Shown: one piece after another, positions 8,371 through 16,028 of the stretch
Layout: the number at the start of each line of letters is the position of its first letter
How positions within the stretch are numbered: position 1 is the stretch's first letter
Origin: Hymenobacter busanensis
Lineage (GTDB): Bacteria; Bacteroidota; Bacteroidia; Cytophagales; Hymenobacteraceae
DNA: 64,000 nucleotides
NCBI RefSeq assembly: GCF_008727865.1
Contig: NZ_VTWU01000004.1
Coordinates: forward strand, 124,001-188,000
Direction: 5' to 3'
The notes under the pieces: model-generated
Told to the model about the DNA's origin: nothing
Databases searched by the model: none
Seen by the model: the letters and a program-made list of their open reading frames with translations, nothing else
Translations under genes and position numbers: made by a program

Positions 8371-9108
8371 ATGAAACACTTGCTCTACAGTCTTGCCGCA
8401 GCCGCCCTCACCACCAGCTGCACCGTGTACGCTCCCATGCAGCCCGTCATGCCGTTGGTCGAAAGCCAGGGCCAGGTGGAAGTCGGCGCAAGTGTCCAGC
8501 CTACGGGCCGCCTCGAAGCCACGGCCGCCTATTCGCCCGTGCAGCACGTGGTCGTAACCGGTGCCGGCACGTTGGGGCTCAAAGTCGAGCCGAACAACTA
8601 CCTCAAAACCCGACAGGCCGAACTCGGCCTTGGCACCTATTGGAACCTGGGGCCGCGTTGGTTGCTGAGCACCACCGGCGGCGTGGGCGCGGCCTTTGCC
8701 GACCGCCGCTACCAGTTCATCGGCGTCGAGCAGTTCAGCGGCAATTACCGCAAAGTCTTCGGGCAGGTGGGCCTTGCGCACCATTTTGCCGACGCCAGCA
8801 CCGTGGGCCTGACCTACCGCCTCGCCCGCGTGCAGTTCGACAACATCGTGGATCGGCCCCTGAACACGGTTCCCGCGTTCAGCCTGTTGCGCCACGAAGC
8901 CTCGGCCTTCTACCGGCAGGAGGTCGGTAAGGGCTTCGGCACGTGGTACATGCAAGGCACCATGGGCCTATCAATCAGTAACCTGAAAGCACCCAGCCAC
9001 ACCGACACCTTCGACCCGGTGAAAGACCAGCAATGGTACTCGGCGGGTGTGCCCGCGCCGTTCGTGAGCCTGGGCGTGGTGTGGCGCCTGCCCCAGAAAA
9101 GCCGCTAG
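8371..9108 (+). CDS. Lipoprotein of the C-x-x-Y-x-P family, copy 3
   Basis: This is a 245-residue predicted lipoprotein. The signal peptide MKHLLYSLAAAALTTSC has an imperfect lipobox (TTSC with L at -4). The mature start CTVYAPMQPVMPLVESQGQ, then VEVGASVQPTGRLEATAAYS and PVQHVVVTGAG, is strongly similar to copy 4. The middle (GTYWNLGPRWLLSTTGGVG, then YRKVFGQVGLAHHF) also aligns with copies 1 and 4. The C-terminus APFVSLGVVWRLPQKSR looks like a final membrane strand. Copy 4 starts only 12 bp after this stop codon, so the two form a tandem operon that probably arose by duplication. Function is unknown. Confidence 0.8.
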   Translation: MKHLLYSLAAAALTTSCTVYAPMQPVMPLVESQGQVEVGASVQPTGRLEATAAYSPVQHVVVTGAGTLGLKVEPNNYLKTRQAELGLGTYWNLGPRWLLSTTGGVGAAFADRRYQFIGVEQFSGNYRKVFGQVGLAHHFADASTVGLTYRLARVQFDNIVDRPLNTVPAFSLLRHEASAFYRQEVGKGFGTWYMQGTMGLSISNLKAPSHTDTFDPVKDQQWYSAGVPAPFVSLGVVWRLPQKSR

Positions 9109-9120
9109 GCTGCTGTTGCC

Positions 9121-9876
9121 ATGAAAGTTTGTGCTGTATTGTGCGCCTCCCTTGTTGGCTGCACTACCTACACGCCCGTGATGCCCACTACACCTGTCAT
9201 CCGGCGGGCGGGCGAAGTTGAGGTGAGCGGGTATGTGCAGCCCTCCGTGCGCCTCGACGTGGCCGGAGCTTACAGTCCCGTCGCGCATGTCGTAATTGCT
9301 GGCGGAGGCATGCTCCGGCCACCTCTGAGACGCGTAGATCAATACCGGTTTCAGGCTTGGCAAGCGCACTTGGGAGGCGGAACGTACTGGGCCTTGGGTT
9401 CACGCCTGATGGTACAGGCCCTAGGCGGGGGCGGCTTGGCCGTCGTTGATCGTACGCTTCAAGATTATGGCTACCACGCCATGTACTCGGCACGTTACCG
9501 GCAGCAGTTTGCTCAACTCAGCTTGGAGTATCAGGGCACGGAATTTACTACTGGCTTGGGCTACCGGCATACGTGGGTTCATTTCACGCGAATGCACGCA
9601 ACCGATGGCGCAACAGGCGTAAGCTACACGCTGCCGGCAAATCGAAACCAGCGCATGGAGCCGTATGGCTTTTTGCGAATTGATCCTGACTTAAAGAAAG
9701 ACCAGGGCCGCTGGGAAGCGGAAATAAGTTATCTACTGCCATTGTCCAGGGAAAGCCGCGCCGCCTACATCAGCCAGGATATGCCCGTGCAAGACTTGGT
9801 GCGATACAACCACGGCTGGGGCATTTTGATGGGGCTAGGATTGATATATTACCCCTTTGCTCCCCCCGCCGACTGA
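9121..9876 (+). CDS. Lipoprotein of the C-x-x-Y-x-P family, copy 4
   Basis: This is a 251-residue predicted lipoprotein. The signal is short, MKVCAVLCASLVGC, with a valid lipobox (LVGC). An in-frame stop at 9106-9108 excludes an upstream start. The family motif follows: CTTYTPVMPTTPVIRRAGEV, then VQPSVRLDVAGAYSPVAHVV. GGGTYWALGSRLMVQALGGG matches copy 3 position by position, and the last residues GLGLIYYPFAPPAD resemble the end of copy 1. It is the second gene of a two-gene operon with copy 3, and a convergent terminator separates it from sucD. Confidence 0.8.
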   Translation: MKVCAVLCASLVGCTTYTPVMPTTPVIRRAGEVEVSGYVQPSVRLDVAGAYSPVAHVVIAGGGMLRPPLRRVDQYRFQAWQAHLGGGTYWALGSRLMVQALGGGGLAVVDRTLQDYGYHAMYSARYRQQFAQLSLEYQGTEFTTGLGYRHTWVHFTRMHATDGATGVSYTLPANRNQRMEPYGFLRIDPDLKKDQGRWEAEISYLLPLSRESRAAYISQDMPVQDLVRYNHGWGILMGLGLIYYPFAPPAD

Positions 9877-9962
9877 AACTCAAGCCACTGAAAATAGCCC
9901 GTCCTGCCGCTAGCCTCAGCAAACAGCAAGCGGGAATTTCTAGACCCGCGCCCCGCAAACGA

Positions 9963-9995
9963 CAGCAGCCCCGCCGGAGTCCGGCGGGGCTGCTG
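9963..9995. terminator. Hairpin between convergent lipoprotein and sucD
   Basis: A perfect 15-bp inverted repeat (9963-9977 and 9981-9995, CAGCAGCCCCGCCGG) has a 3-nt loop AGT. There is no strong T-run on either side. It lies 28 bp from the sucD stop and 87 bp from the lipoprotein stop, so it probably serves one or both convergent transcripts. Confidence 0.6.
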
Positions 9996-10022
9996 ATCCT
10001 CAAGTCTAAAACCTCGGGTGGC

Positions 10023-10916
10023 TTACGCCGTCACTTTTTCGCCTTGCAGCACGCGCAGCATGGTGTCGCCGATTTCGGCCGGCGAATCCACCACGTGGAT
10101 GCCGCACTCGCGCATGATGGCCATTTTGGCCGCAGCCGTGTCGTCGGCACCGCCCACGATGGCCCCGGCGTGGCCCATGCGGCGGCCGGGAGGCGCCGTT
10201 TGGCCGGCGATGAAGCCGACCACGGGTTTCTTGTTGCCGGTTTCCTTGATCCAGCGGGCGGCTTCGGCTTCCATGCCGCCACCGATTTCGCCAATCATCA
10301 CGATGCCCTCGGTTTCGGGGTCGTTCATGAGCAGCTCGACGGCTTCCTTGGTGGTGGTGCCGATGATGGGGTCACCGCCGATGCCGATGGCCGTGGTCTG
10401 GCCCAGGCCGGCCTTGGTCAGCTGGTCGACGGCTTCGTAGGTCAGCGTACCCGACTTCGACACGATGCCGATTTTGCCTTTCGAGAAGATAAAGCCGGGC
10501 ATGATGCCCACTTTGCACTCACCGGCCGTCATCACGCCGGGGCAGTTCGGCCCGATCATGCGCAGGCCTTCGCGGCCTTTCAGGTACTCCTTCACCGCAA
10601 TCATGTCCTTGGTCGGAATGCCTTCGGTGATGGTCACGATAACCTTGATGCCGGCGTCGGCAGCCTCCATGATGGCGTCGGCGGCAAAAGCCGGGGGGAC
10701 GAAGATGATGCTGGTGTCGGCACCGGCTTCGCGCACGGCGTCGGCCACGGTGTTGAATACGGGGCGGCCCAGGTGGGTCTGGCCACCTTTGCCCGGCGTT
10801 ACGCCGCCAACGACGTTGGTGCCGTAGTCAATCATCTGCTGGGCGTGAAACGAGCCTTCGGAGCCCGTAAAGCCCTGCACAATCACTTTCGAGTCCTTAT
10901 TGACCAGTACGCTCAT
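10023..10916 (-). CDS. sucD: Succinate--CoA ligase subunit alpha
   Basis: SucD and SucC interconvert succinyl-CoA and succinate with substrate-level phosphorylation in the TCA cycle. The 297-residue length is typical. The N-terminal CoA-binding Rossmann fold is clear ([20 protein letters not shown], then [18 protein letters not shown]), as are IGPNCPGVM and the phosphohistidine loop GHAGAIVGG with His249. The ATG at 10916 starts [10 protein letters not shown], as in the family; longer in-frame extensions cross the promoter box at 10975-10982. No sucC is adjacent, so the subunits are encoded at separate loci. Confidence 0.96.
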   Translation of the reverse strand: MSVLVNKDSKVIVQGFTGSEGSFHAQQMIDYGTNVVGGVTPGKGGQTHLGRPVFNTVADAVREAGADTSIIFVPPAFAADAIMEAADAGIKVIVTITEGIPTKDMIAVKEYLKGREGLRMIGPNCPGVMTAGECKVGIMPGFIFSKGKIGIVSKSGTLTYEAVDQLTKAGLGQTTAIGIGGDPIIGTTTKEAVELLMNDPETEGIVMIGEIGGGMEAEAARWIKETGNKKPVVGFIAGQTAPPGRRMGHAGAIVGGADDTAAAKMAIMRECGIHVVDSPAEIGDTMLRVLQGEKVTA

Positions 10917-10974
10917 GTGGAGTAGGTTGGGAGGAAATATCAGTGGGAGTGGACCGCGCGGGGCGGCACGGCCG

Positions 10975-10982
10975 CAAAGGTA
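10975..10982 (-). promoter_or_regulatory. -7 promoter box of sucD
   Basis: Read on the minus strand this is TACCTTTG, an exact match to the Bacteroidota TAnnTTTG element. It lies 58 bp upstream of the sucD start. No clear -33 TTTG was found. Confidence 0.55.
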
Positions 10983-11129
10983 GGCTTTTCGGGCGGCGGG
11001 GCAACGGGCAACGACGCGCATTCTGACCGGCGGCCCGAATACAAGTACGAAGTGACGGAACGCAGCCTACTTCGGTACTGTTCTTCGTGGTTCGGGGGCC
11101 AAACAGCCGGCACGGGCTGCGGCTTTTTG

Positions 11130-11137
11130 TACCTTTG
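11130..11137 (+). promoter_or_regulatory. -7 promoter box of the cysteine synthase-like gene
   Basis: TACCTTTG is an exact TAnnTTTG match 21 bp before the ATG at 11159, implying a very short leader. Its divergent partner at 10975 lies about 150 bp away. Confidence 0.55.
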
Positions 11138-11158
11138 CGCTTTCCCAACCTTCCCCTC

Positions 11159-12139
11159 ATGTACTTTAATCACATCATTGAAGCCGTCGGCAACACGCCG
11201 CTGGTGAAGCTGAACAGCGTAGCCGCTGGCATTCCGGGCACCATTCTGGCCAAAGTCGAGTACTTCAATCCCGGCAACTCGGTGAAAGACCGCATGGCCA
11301 TTCGCATGGTGGAGGACGCCGAAAAAGCCGGCCTCATCAAGCCCGGCGGCACCATCATCGAGGGCACCAGCGGCAACACCGGCATGGGCCTCGCGCTGGC
11401 CGCCATTGCCAAAGGCTACAAGTGCATCTTCGTGATGTCGGACAAGCAGAGCAAGGAAAAGCAGGACATTCTGCGCGCCGTGGGCGCCGAGGTGGTGGTC
11501 TGCCCCGTCGACGTGGCCCCCGACGACCCCCGCTCGTACTACTCGGTGGCGCGCCGCCTGAACCAGGAAACGCCGAACTCGTTCTACCCGAACCAGTACG
11601 ACAACCTCTCCAACTCGGCCGCCCACTACGAAGGCACCGGCCCCGAGCTTTGGAAACAAACTGAGGGCAAAATCACGCACTATGCCTGCGGCGTGGGCAC
11701 TGGCGGCACCATCTGCGGCACGGCCAAGTACCTGAAGGAGCAGAACCCGGCTGTCGTGAGCATCGGCCTCGACACCTACGGCTCGGTGTTTAAGAAGTAC
11801 AAGGAGACGGGCATTTTCGACGAAAACGAAATCTACCCCTACAAAACCGAAGGCATCGGCGAAGACATTCTGCCCAAGAACGTCGACTTCGACCTCATCG
11901 ACCTCTTCATTAAAGTAACCGACAAAGACGCGGCCCTGATGACGCGCCGCCTGGCCAAAGAAGAAGGTTTGTTCGTGGGTTGGTCGTGCGGCTCGGCCGT
12001 GCACGGCGCCCTGGAGTACGCCAAAGAACACCTGAAGGAAGGCGACACGATGGTGATTGTGCTGCCCGACCACGGCACGCGCTACCTCGGTAAAATCTAC
12101 AACGACGACTGGATGCGCGAGCAGGGTTGGCTGGATTAA
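11159..12139 (+). CDS. PLP-dependent cysteine synthase / cystathionine beta-synthase-like enzyme
   Basis: This is a 326-residue fold-type II PLP enzyme. The N-terminal signature is VGNTPLVKL. The PLP lysine is K43 in NPGNSVKDRMA, and the substrate/phosphate loop is EGTSGNTGMGLA. The glycine-rich PLP phosphate cradle is CGVGTGGTICGTAKYL, and GWSCGSAVHGALEYA follows near the C-terminus. The sequence resembles CBS-type enzymes (long insertion DPRSYYSVARRLNQE) more than short CysK, but no C-terminal CBS pair is present, so it could make cysteine from O-acetylserine or cystathionine from homocysteine. The gene has its own promoter and is divergent from sucD. Confidence 0.88.
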   Translation: MYFNHIIEAVGNTPLVKLNSVAAGIPGTILAKVEYFNPGNSVKDRMAIRMVEDAEKAGLIKPGGTIIEGTSGNTGMGLALAAIAKGYKCIFVMSDKQSKEKQDILRAVGAEVVVCPVDVAPDDPRSYYSVARRLNQETPNSFYPNQYDNLSNSAAHYEGTGPELWKQTEGKITHYACGVGTGGTICGTAKYLKEQNPAVVSIGLDTYGSVFKKYKETGIFDENEIYPYKTEGIGEDILPKNVDFDLIDLFIKVTDKDAALMTRRLAKEEGLFVGWSCGSAVHGALEYAKEHLKEGDTMVIVLPDHGTRYLGKIYNDDWMREQGWLD

Positions 12140-12211
12140 TTTGCGTACCTTTAAGGAATAAAGCCGTCTGCCAGCGTGGCCGGTCCTGTTTCACTTAACC
12201 CGGCATCAGCT

Positions 12212-12628
12212 ATGAATCGTAAACTGCAGAAAGTCGTGCTTATTGATGATAATGAGACGACAAGTTTCCTGAATAACCGCTTGTTGCAGCGTTTGGAGCT
12301 GGCCGATAACGTATTGTCGTTTACCAATGCCGAGCAGGCGTTTGCCCACTTCTGGGGCAAGCAGGGCGCCACGCCCGACGAAGCGCCCGAACTGGTCTTC
12401 GTCGACCTGAAAATGCCGGGTATGGACGGCTTCGAATTCTTGAATCAGTACAACCGCCTGGCTCCCGAGCAGCGGCAGAAAACCGTTATGGCGGTGCTTA
12501 CCACCTCCATGCATTCGGCCGACACCACCCGCGTGGCGCAGTACGAAGGCGTGGAATACCTGGCCAAGCCGCTGACGGAAGAGAAAATGCAGCGCCTGCT
12601 GCAAAAGCGTTTCGCAATGGCTAGCTAG
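12212..12628 (+). CDS. Single-domain response regulator
   Basis: This is a 138-residue stand-alone receiver domain with no output domain. All key residues are present: the acidic pair D12-D13 (LIDDNE), the phosphoacceptor D65 (VFVDLKMPGMDG), the switch Thr at 97-98 (VLTTSM) and K119 (YLAKPL). The ATG at 12212 is preferred to an in-frame GTG at 12176 because it gives the canonical receiver start. A TACCTTTA box at 12146-12153 could be its promoter. No histidine kinase is nearby, so it is an orphan, and a diffusible phosphorelay or scaffold role is likely. The stop codon sits inside a 24-bp palindrome. Confidence 0.88.
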   Translation: MNRKLQKVVLIDDNETTSFLNNRLLQRLELADNVLSFTNAEQAFAHFWGKQGATPDEAPELVFVDLKMPGMDGFEFLNQYNRLAPEQRQKTVMAVLTTSMHSADTTRVAQYEGVEYLAKPLTEEKMQRLLQKRFAMAS

Positions 12629-12636
12629 CCATTGCG
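12613..12636. repeat. 24-bp palindrome spanning the response-regulator stop codon
   Basis: The arms CGCAATGGCTAG and CTAGCCATTGCG are perfectly complementary with no spacer. The TAG stop (12626-12628) lies inside. A separate terminator follows 11 bases later. Confidence 0.7.
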
Positions 12637-12647
12637 CTTTTCAAATG

Positions 12648-12683
12648 AAAAAGCCGCTTCGGACAGTTCCGAAGCGGCTTTTT
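12648..12683 (+). terminator. Terminator after the response regulator
   Basis: A perfect 16-bp inverted repeat AAAAAGCCGCTTCGGA has a 4-nt loop (12664-12667) and a right arm ending in a run of Ts. With A-runs on the other strand it can also serve the convergent adenine deaminase. Confidence 0.85.
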
Positions 12684-12710
12684 TGTGGCTATTGGGTATC
12701 GAGACAGGTA

Positions 12711-14372
12711 CTACAGCAGCACCGGCACAAACTCAAACTTCTCGCCGTCGAAAAGGCCCTTGTCGCTGAGCTTGAGGCTGGGAATGACGAGTAGGGCCAT
12801 GAACGACAGCGTCATGAACGGCGCGGCCAGCGTGCTGCCAAGCTGCTTGGCCAGCTGATCGACGGCTGTATAGGCTTCGGCCACGGCGTAGCCTTCACCA
12901 TCCGACATCAAGCCGGCCACGGGCAGCGGCAGCAGTAGCTCTTCACCGTCGGCTCCCACGGCTGCCAGGCCGCCTTTGGCCTCAATAACGAGGTTGACGG
13001 CGCGGGCAATGGCCTCGTCGGAGCAGCCCACGGCGGTGATGTTGTGCGAATCGTGGCCCACAGAACTAGCCAGGGCGCCGCGCTGCAGGCCGAATCCCCG
13101 GATAAACGCCACGGCGGGTGTGGCGCCGGCTTCGTAGCGGTTCACCACCGTCAGCTTCAGTACGTCGTTGGCCACGTCGGCTTCCAGGCAGCCGTTGCGC
13201 ACCGGCACCGCGCCCGGCTCGGCTTCGGTAATCAGCTGGCCGTCGTAGCAACGAATGGCCCGCACCTGCGCCTGCGCCGCCGACGTATCCGACGCTGCGA
13301 GGCGGAAATCGGTGGGCTGCAGGGGCTGGGCGTGGAAGTTATTGGGGGCGGCGTTCTGGCCCGCTGGCAGCAGGGTTTGGCCGTTTTCAGCCACCAACAC
13401 GCCGCGCAGGTAGGTTTGCTGCACCCGGAAATCCTGCAGGTTGTCGACCACGATGAAGTCGGCGGCGTCGCCGTTGCGCAGCAGGCCCACGTCCAAGCGG
13501 TAGTGCTGCACCGGGTTTAGGCAGGCGGCGCGCAGCACCTTAAACAAGTCGATGCCGCGGGCCAGGGCGCGACGCACCAGCGCGTCGATATGGCCGAGCA
13601 CGAGCGAATCGGGGTGCTTGTCGTCGGAGCAGAACATGATGCGGTCGGCGTGCTCGGGCAGCAAATCCACCAGGGCCTCGAAGTTGCGGGCCGCCGAGCC
13701 TTCCCGAATGAGAATGTGCATGCCCACGGCCAGCTTGTCGAGGGCTTCTTCGGCCGTGAAGCACTCGTGGTCGGTGCTCATGCCGGCGGCAGCGTAGCGG
13801 CGGGCATCGTCGCCGCGCAGGCCGGGCGCGTGGCCGTCGACGGGGCGGTTGTAGCGCTGGGCCAGGGCAATTTTGCGGAGCACGTCCGGGTCGCCGTGCA
13901 GCACGCCGGGCCAGTTCATCATTTCGGCCAGGTAGCCAATGGCCGGGTTTTGGAACAGCTGCTCGATGTCGTCGGCGCTGATAACGGCACCGGCGGTTTC
14001 GAACACCGTGGCCGGCACACACGAGGGCGCTCCGAAGCAGAAGTGAAACGGCGACTGGCGGGCGTTGTCGAGCATAAACTCTACACCGGCCACGCCCAGC
14101 ACGTTGCCGATTTCATGCGGATCGGAAACGGTAGCCACCGTGCCGTGTACCACCGCCAACCGGGCAAACTCGGCCGGCACCAGCAGGGAGCTTTCCACGT
14201 GTACGTGGGCATCCACAAAGCCGGGCAGGGCGTAGGGGAGGGCGGCGTCGGGCCCGTCGCCTTCGTAGTCGATGGCGGCAATGCGGCCGGCAGCTACGCG
14301 AATGGTGGCCGGGCGAATGGTGTGGGCAAAAAGGTCGATGACGTTGGCGCGGCGCGTGAAATCGGCAGACAT
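12711..14372 (-). CDS. ade: Adenine deaminase
   Basis: Adenine deaminase converts adenine to hypoxanthine for purine salvage. The 553-residue length fits the bacterial Ade/AdeC family. The amidohydrolase metal motif is PGFVDAHVHVESS. Further family landmarks are VSDPHEIGNVLG, VDGHAPGLRG (metal-binding His), STDHECFTAEEALDK, and the CSDDKHPD stretch with its metal-binding aspartate. The C-terminal domain has VGHDSHNITAVG, another Ade hallmark. The start at 14372 (MSADFTRRANVIDLF) fits the family better than an ATG 21 codons upstream, which adds a basic leader. It is transcribed alone, convergent with the response regulator. Confidence 0.94.
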   Translation of the reverse strand: MSADFTRRANVIDLFAHTIRPATIRVAAGRIAAIDYEGDGPDAALPYALPGFVDAHVHVESSLLVPAEFARLAVVHGTVATVSDPHEIGNVLGVAGVEFMLDNARQSPFHFCFGAPSCVPATVFETAGAVISADDIEQLFQNPAIGYLAEMMNWPGVLHGDPDVLRKIALAQRYNRPVDGHAPGLRGDDARRYAAAGMSTDHECFTAEEALDKLAVGMHILIREGSAARNFEALVDLLPEHADRIMFCSDDKHPDSLVLGHIDALVRRALARGIDLFKVLRAACLNPVQHYRLDVGLLRNGDAADFIVVDNLQDFRVQQTYLRGVLVAENGQTLLPAGQNAAPNNFHAQPLQPTDFRLAASDTSAAQAQVRAIRCYDGQLITEAEPGAVPVRNGCLEADVANDVLKLTVVNRYEAGATPAVAFIRGFGLQRGALASSVGHDSHNITAVGCSDEAIARAVNLVIEAKGGLAAVGADGEELLLPLPVAGLMSDGEGYAVAEAYTAVDQLAKQLGSTLAAPFMTLSFMALLVIPSLKLSDKGLFDGEKFEFVPVLL

Positions 14373-14442
14373 AGCAAAAAAAGGCGAGGGAAAAGGAACG
14401 CAACGGGGCGTCCGGCGCGTGAAAAGGGGCAGCAAAGAAGGT

Positions 14443-14450
14443 TATCTTTG
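14443..14450 (+). promoter_or_regulatory. -7 promoter box of the small PCPC lipoprotein
   Basis: TATCTTTG matches TAnnTTTG exactly. It ends only 6 bases before the ATG at 14457, so either the mRNA is nearly leaderless or translation starts at the GTG at 14469. Confidence 0.5.
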
Positions 14451-14456
14451 CTTGAA

Positions 14457-14630
14457 ATGCTAGTACCGGTGAGAAAGACGCTAACCTTGTTGCTTGCTGT
14501 TTTCACGTTGGCCGCCACGGTGCCCGTTACCACGGGCTGCGCCCGGCGCACCACCCAGCAAAAGAAAACGGCTTCCTATAAACGCAAAGCCAAGTTTGGC
14601 AAAACACCTTGTCCCTGCGACAGTCATTAG
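14457..14630 (+). CDS. Very small lipoprotein with C-terminal PCPC motif
   Basis: This is a 57-residue product, or 53 if translation starts at the GTG at 14469, which would give the more classical signal peptide MRKTLTLLLAVFTLAATV. The lipobox is TTGC. The mature peptide is only about 30 residues, strongly basic (RRTTQQKKTASYKRKAKFG), and ends KTPCPCDSH. The promoter box immediately upstream supports a real gene, and the lipobox, charge and cysteine pattern argue against chance. Function is unknown; the Cys-Pro-Cys tail could bind metal or form disulfides in the periplasm. It is divergent from adenine deaminase. Confidence 0.6.
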   Translation: MLVPVRKTLTLLLAVFTLAATVPVTTGCARRTTQQKKTASYKRKAKFGKTPCPCDSH

Positions 14631-14663
14631 TACTTTTTCCTGCGTTCATACTTTTCGTTTCCC

Positions 14664-15326
14664 GTGACTTTTTCCAAAAAGCTCCTTCTGCTCGCAACAG
14701 CAGTTCTCGGTTTGGGTGCGCTTGAGGCGCGTGCACAAGCGGCGCTCATTGTGGGGCTGGTGCGTACCGGTAGCAATGTTATCCGCTTGGCAACCGCCGA
14801 CTACCAATTTGGACGGGCTGGCAATGGTTTCTATCAGTTACCTGATGGCAGTTGGCAAAAGCAGCCGTTGGCCCTGAGCTATTCGGGTTTGGCCGTGGGC
14901 AAGGGAAAAGAAACGCAGGTACTTGCACTCGACCAGTTTCGGCAGGCAGTTATCGGCGCCGATACCTTTGTGGTGGTGCGCAATGTGCGTTTTATAGGGC
15001 AAGAAGAAGTGGCGAGGCCCATTATTGCGTGGCGAACTTGGCACCGTCGTCAGGCCGAATTATTCGAATTTCAGAGTACAAGTGGTGCATCGCGCATCAT
15101 TCGTTTTCCCGATCAGCAAGCTATAACGGTGCCGTTTAAGCAAAAGGATTTTCAGGAAACCATGCTGGCAGTGGTCGGCGACCATCCTATTCTGGCGAAG
15201 CAACTGCGCAAAGGGGAATTGGACGCGACTCGTACGAGCCGGATACTGGAGGTGTATCTGCAATGGAAGCCCGAAGGATTTCATTACCCGGTAGTGCCGA
15301 ACGAGGTAAGTGCGGATGGTAAATAA
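14664..15326 (+). CDS. Secreted protein of unknown function, tandem paralogue 1
   Basis: This is a 220-residue exported protein starting with GTG at 14664. The signal peptide is TFSKKLLLLATAVLGLGALE, with a likely cleavage after ARAQA. The mature part contains GNGFYQLPDGSWQKQPL, a segment FVVVRNVRF, and a C-terminal helical part (MLAVVGDHPILAKQLRKGEL, then RILEVYLQW). The same landmarks in the same order occur in the next gene, so the two are paralogues. The stop overlaps the next start by 11 bp, suggesting translational coupling. No enzyme motif was recognised. Confidence 0.75.
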   Translation: MTFSKKLLLLATAVLGLGALEARAQAALIVGLVRTGSNVIRLATADYQFGRAGNGFYQLPDGSWQKQPLALSYSGLAVGKGKETQVLALDQFRQAVIGADTFVVVRNVRFIGQEEVARPIIAWRTWHRRQAELFEFQSTSGASRIIRFPDQQAITVPFKQKDFQETMLAVVGDHPILAKQLRKGELDATRTSRILEVYLQWKPEGFHYPVVPNEVSADGK

Positions 15327-16008
15327 TATATGGGCAAAAGCGCTGGCGGTAGCAACCGGCTGGCTCCTCTTGTTATCAATGGCCGCTTCGCCTGCCCACG
15401 CCCAGCGCGTGACCTCGGCCGCTGCTCCACCCCCTACACCCGCCCCGGTTTTCAACCCCGCACCCTACCGCGCCACCGGCTCGGTGGGGAGTTACCAAAC
15501 GCCCGATGGCCACTGGCACCCGGTGCGCGTGGGCACCTGGCAGCGCGACCGGGTCTACCTCGGCGATATTGACGGGCAAGGCGTGCGACCGTACTTCCCG
15601 GCCGAGGTAAAAGCCTTCGTCTCCATCGGCGACACCGTGGCGGCCGTGCAGAGCTTCGTGCTGCCCAAAAAGCACCGGCTCGTGGCGCAGGGCTTTGCCC
15701 GGCAACTGACGCGCCAAGGCAGCTATACGCTTTTCCAATACGACCACACCGAAAACCCCACGCTGCTTTCCAGCCTGACCTCGCAGGTGATGCTGCTGCG
15801 CCGCGGCCAGGAACCGTTGCTGGTGGTGCCCACCAAAGCCAAGCCTTACCGGGCCCTCATGCTGAAGCTGCTGGGCGACTGCCCCGCCGTGGTCCGGCAG
15901 CTGCAAGCCGGCGCCGTGCACCCGTGGCGTGACACGCAGGCCTTGCTGGCCACGTATGCTAGTTGGCAAAACCAAACGGCCTCCGCCACACGGCCCATCA
16001 CCCACTAA
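15316..16008 (+). CDS. Secreted protein of unknown function, tandem paralogue 2
   Basis: This is a 230-residue exported protein. The signal peptide spans NIWAKALAVATGWLLLLSMA, with cleavage near AHAQR, followed by a Pro/Ala-rich linker (AAAPPPTPAPVFNPAPY). It shares with its upstream neighbour the motif GSYQTPDGHWHPV and a C-terminal block (ALMLKLLGDCPAVVRQLQAG, then LLATYASWQ). The ATG at 15316 lies inside the end of the preceding gene, 11 bp of overlap, consistent with a two-gene operon. A small periplasmic or surface role is likely, but the function is unknown. Confidence 0.75.
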   Translation: MVNNIWAKALAVATGWLLLLSMAASPAHAQRVTSAAAPPPTPAPVFNPAPYRATGSVGSYQTPDGHWHPVRVGTWQRDRVYLGDIDGQGVRPYFPAEVKAFVSIGDTVAAVQSFVLPKKHRLVAQGFARQLTRQGSYTLFQYDHTENPTLLSSLTSQVMLLRRGQEPLLVVPTKAKPYRALMLKLLGDCPAVVRQLQAGAVHPWRDTQALLATYASWQNQTASATRPITH

Positions 16009-16028
16009 GCAGCGTTTCTCCACTTCCC

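Noticed and set aside
14372-14435. Upstream ATG start for adenine deaminase
   Set aside because: Adds a basic, non-homologous 21-residue lead; the start at 14372 fits the family.
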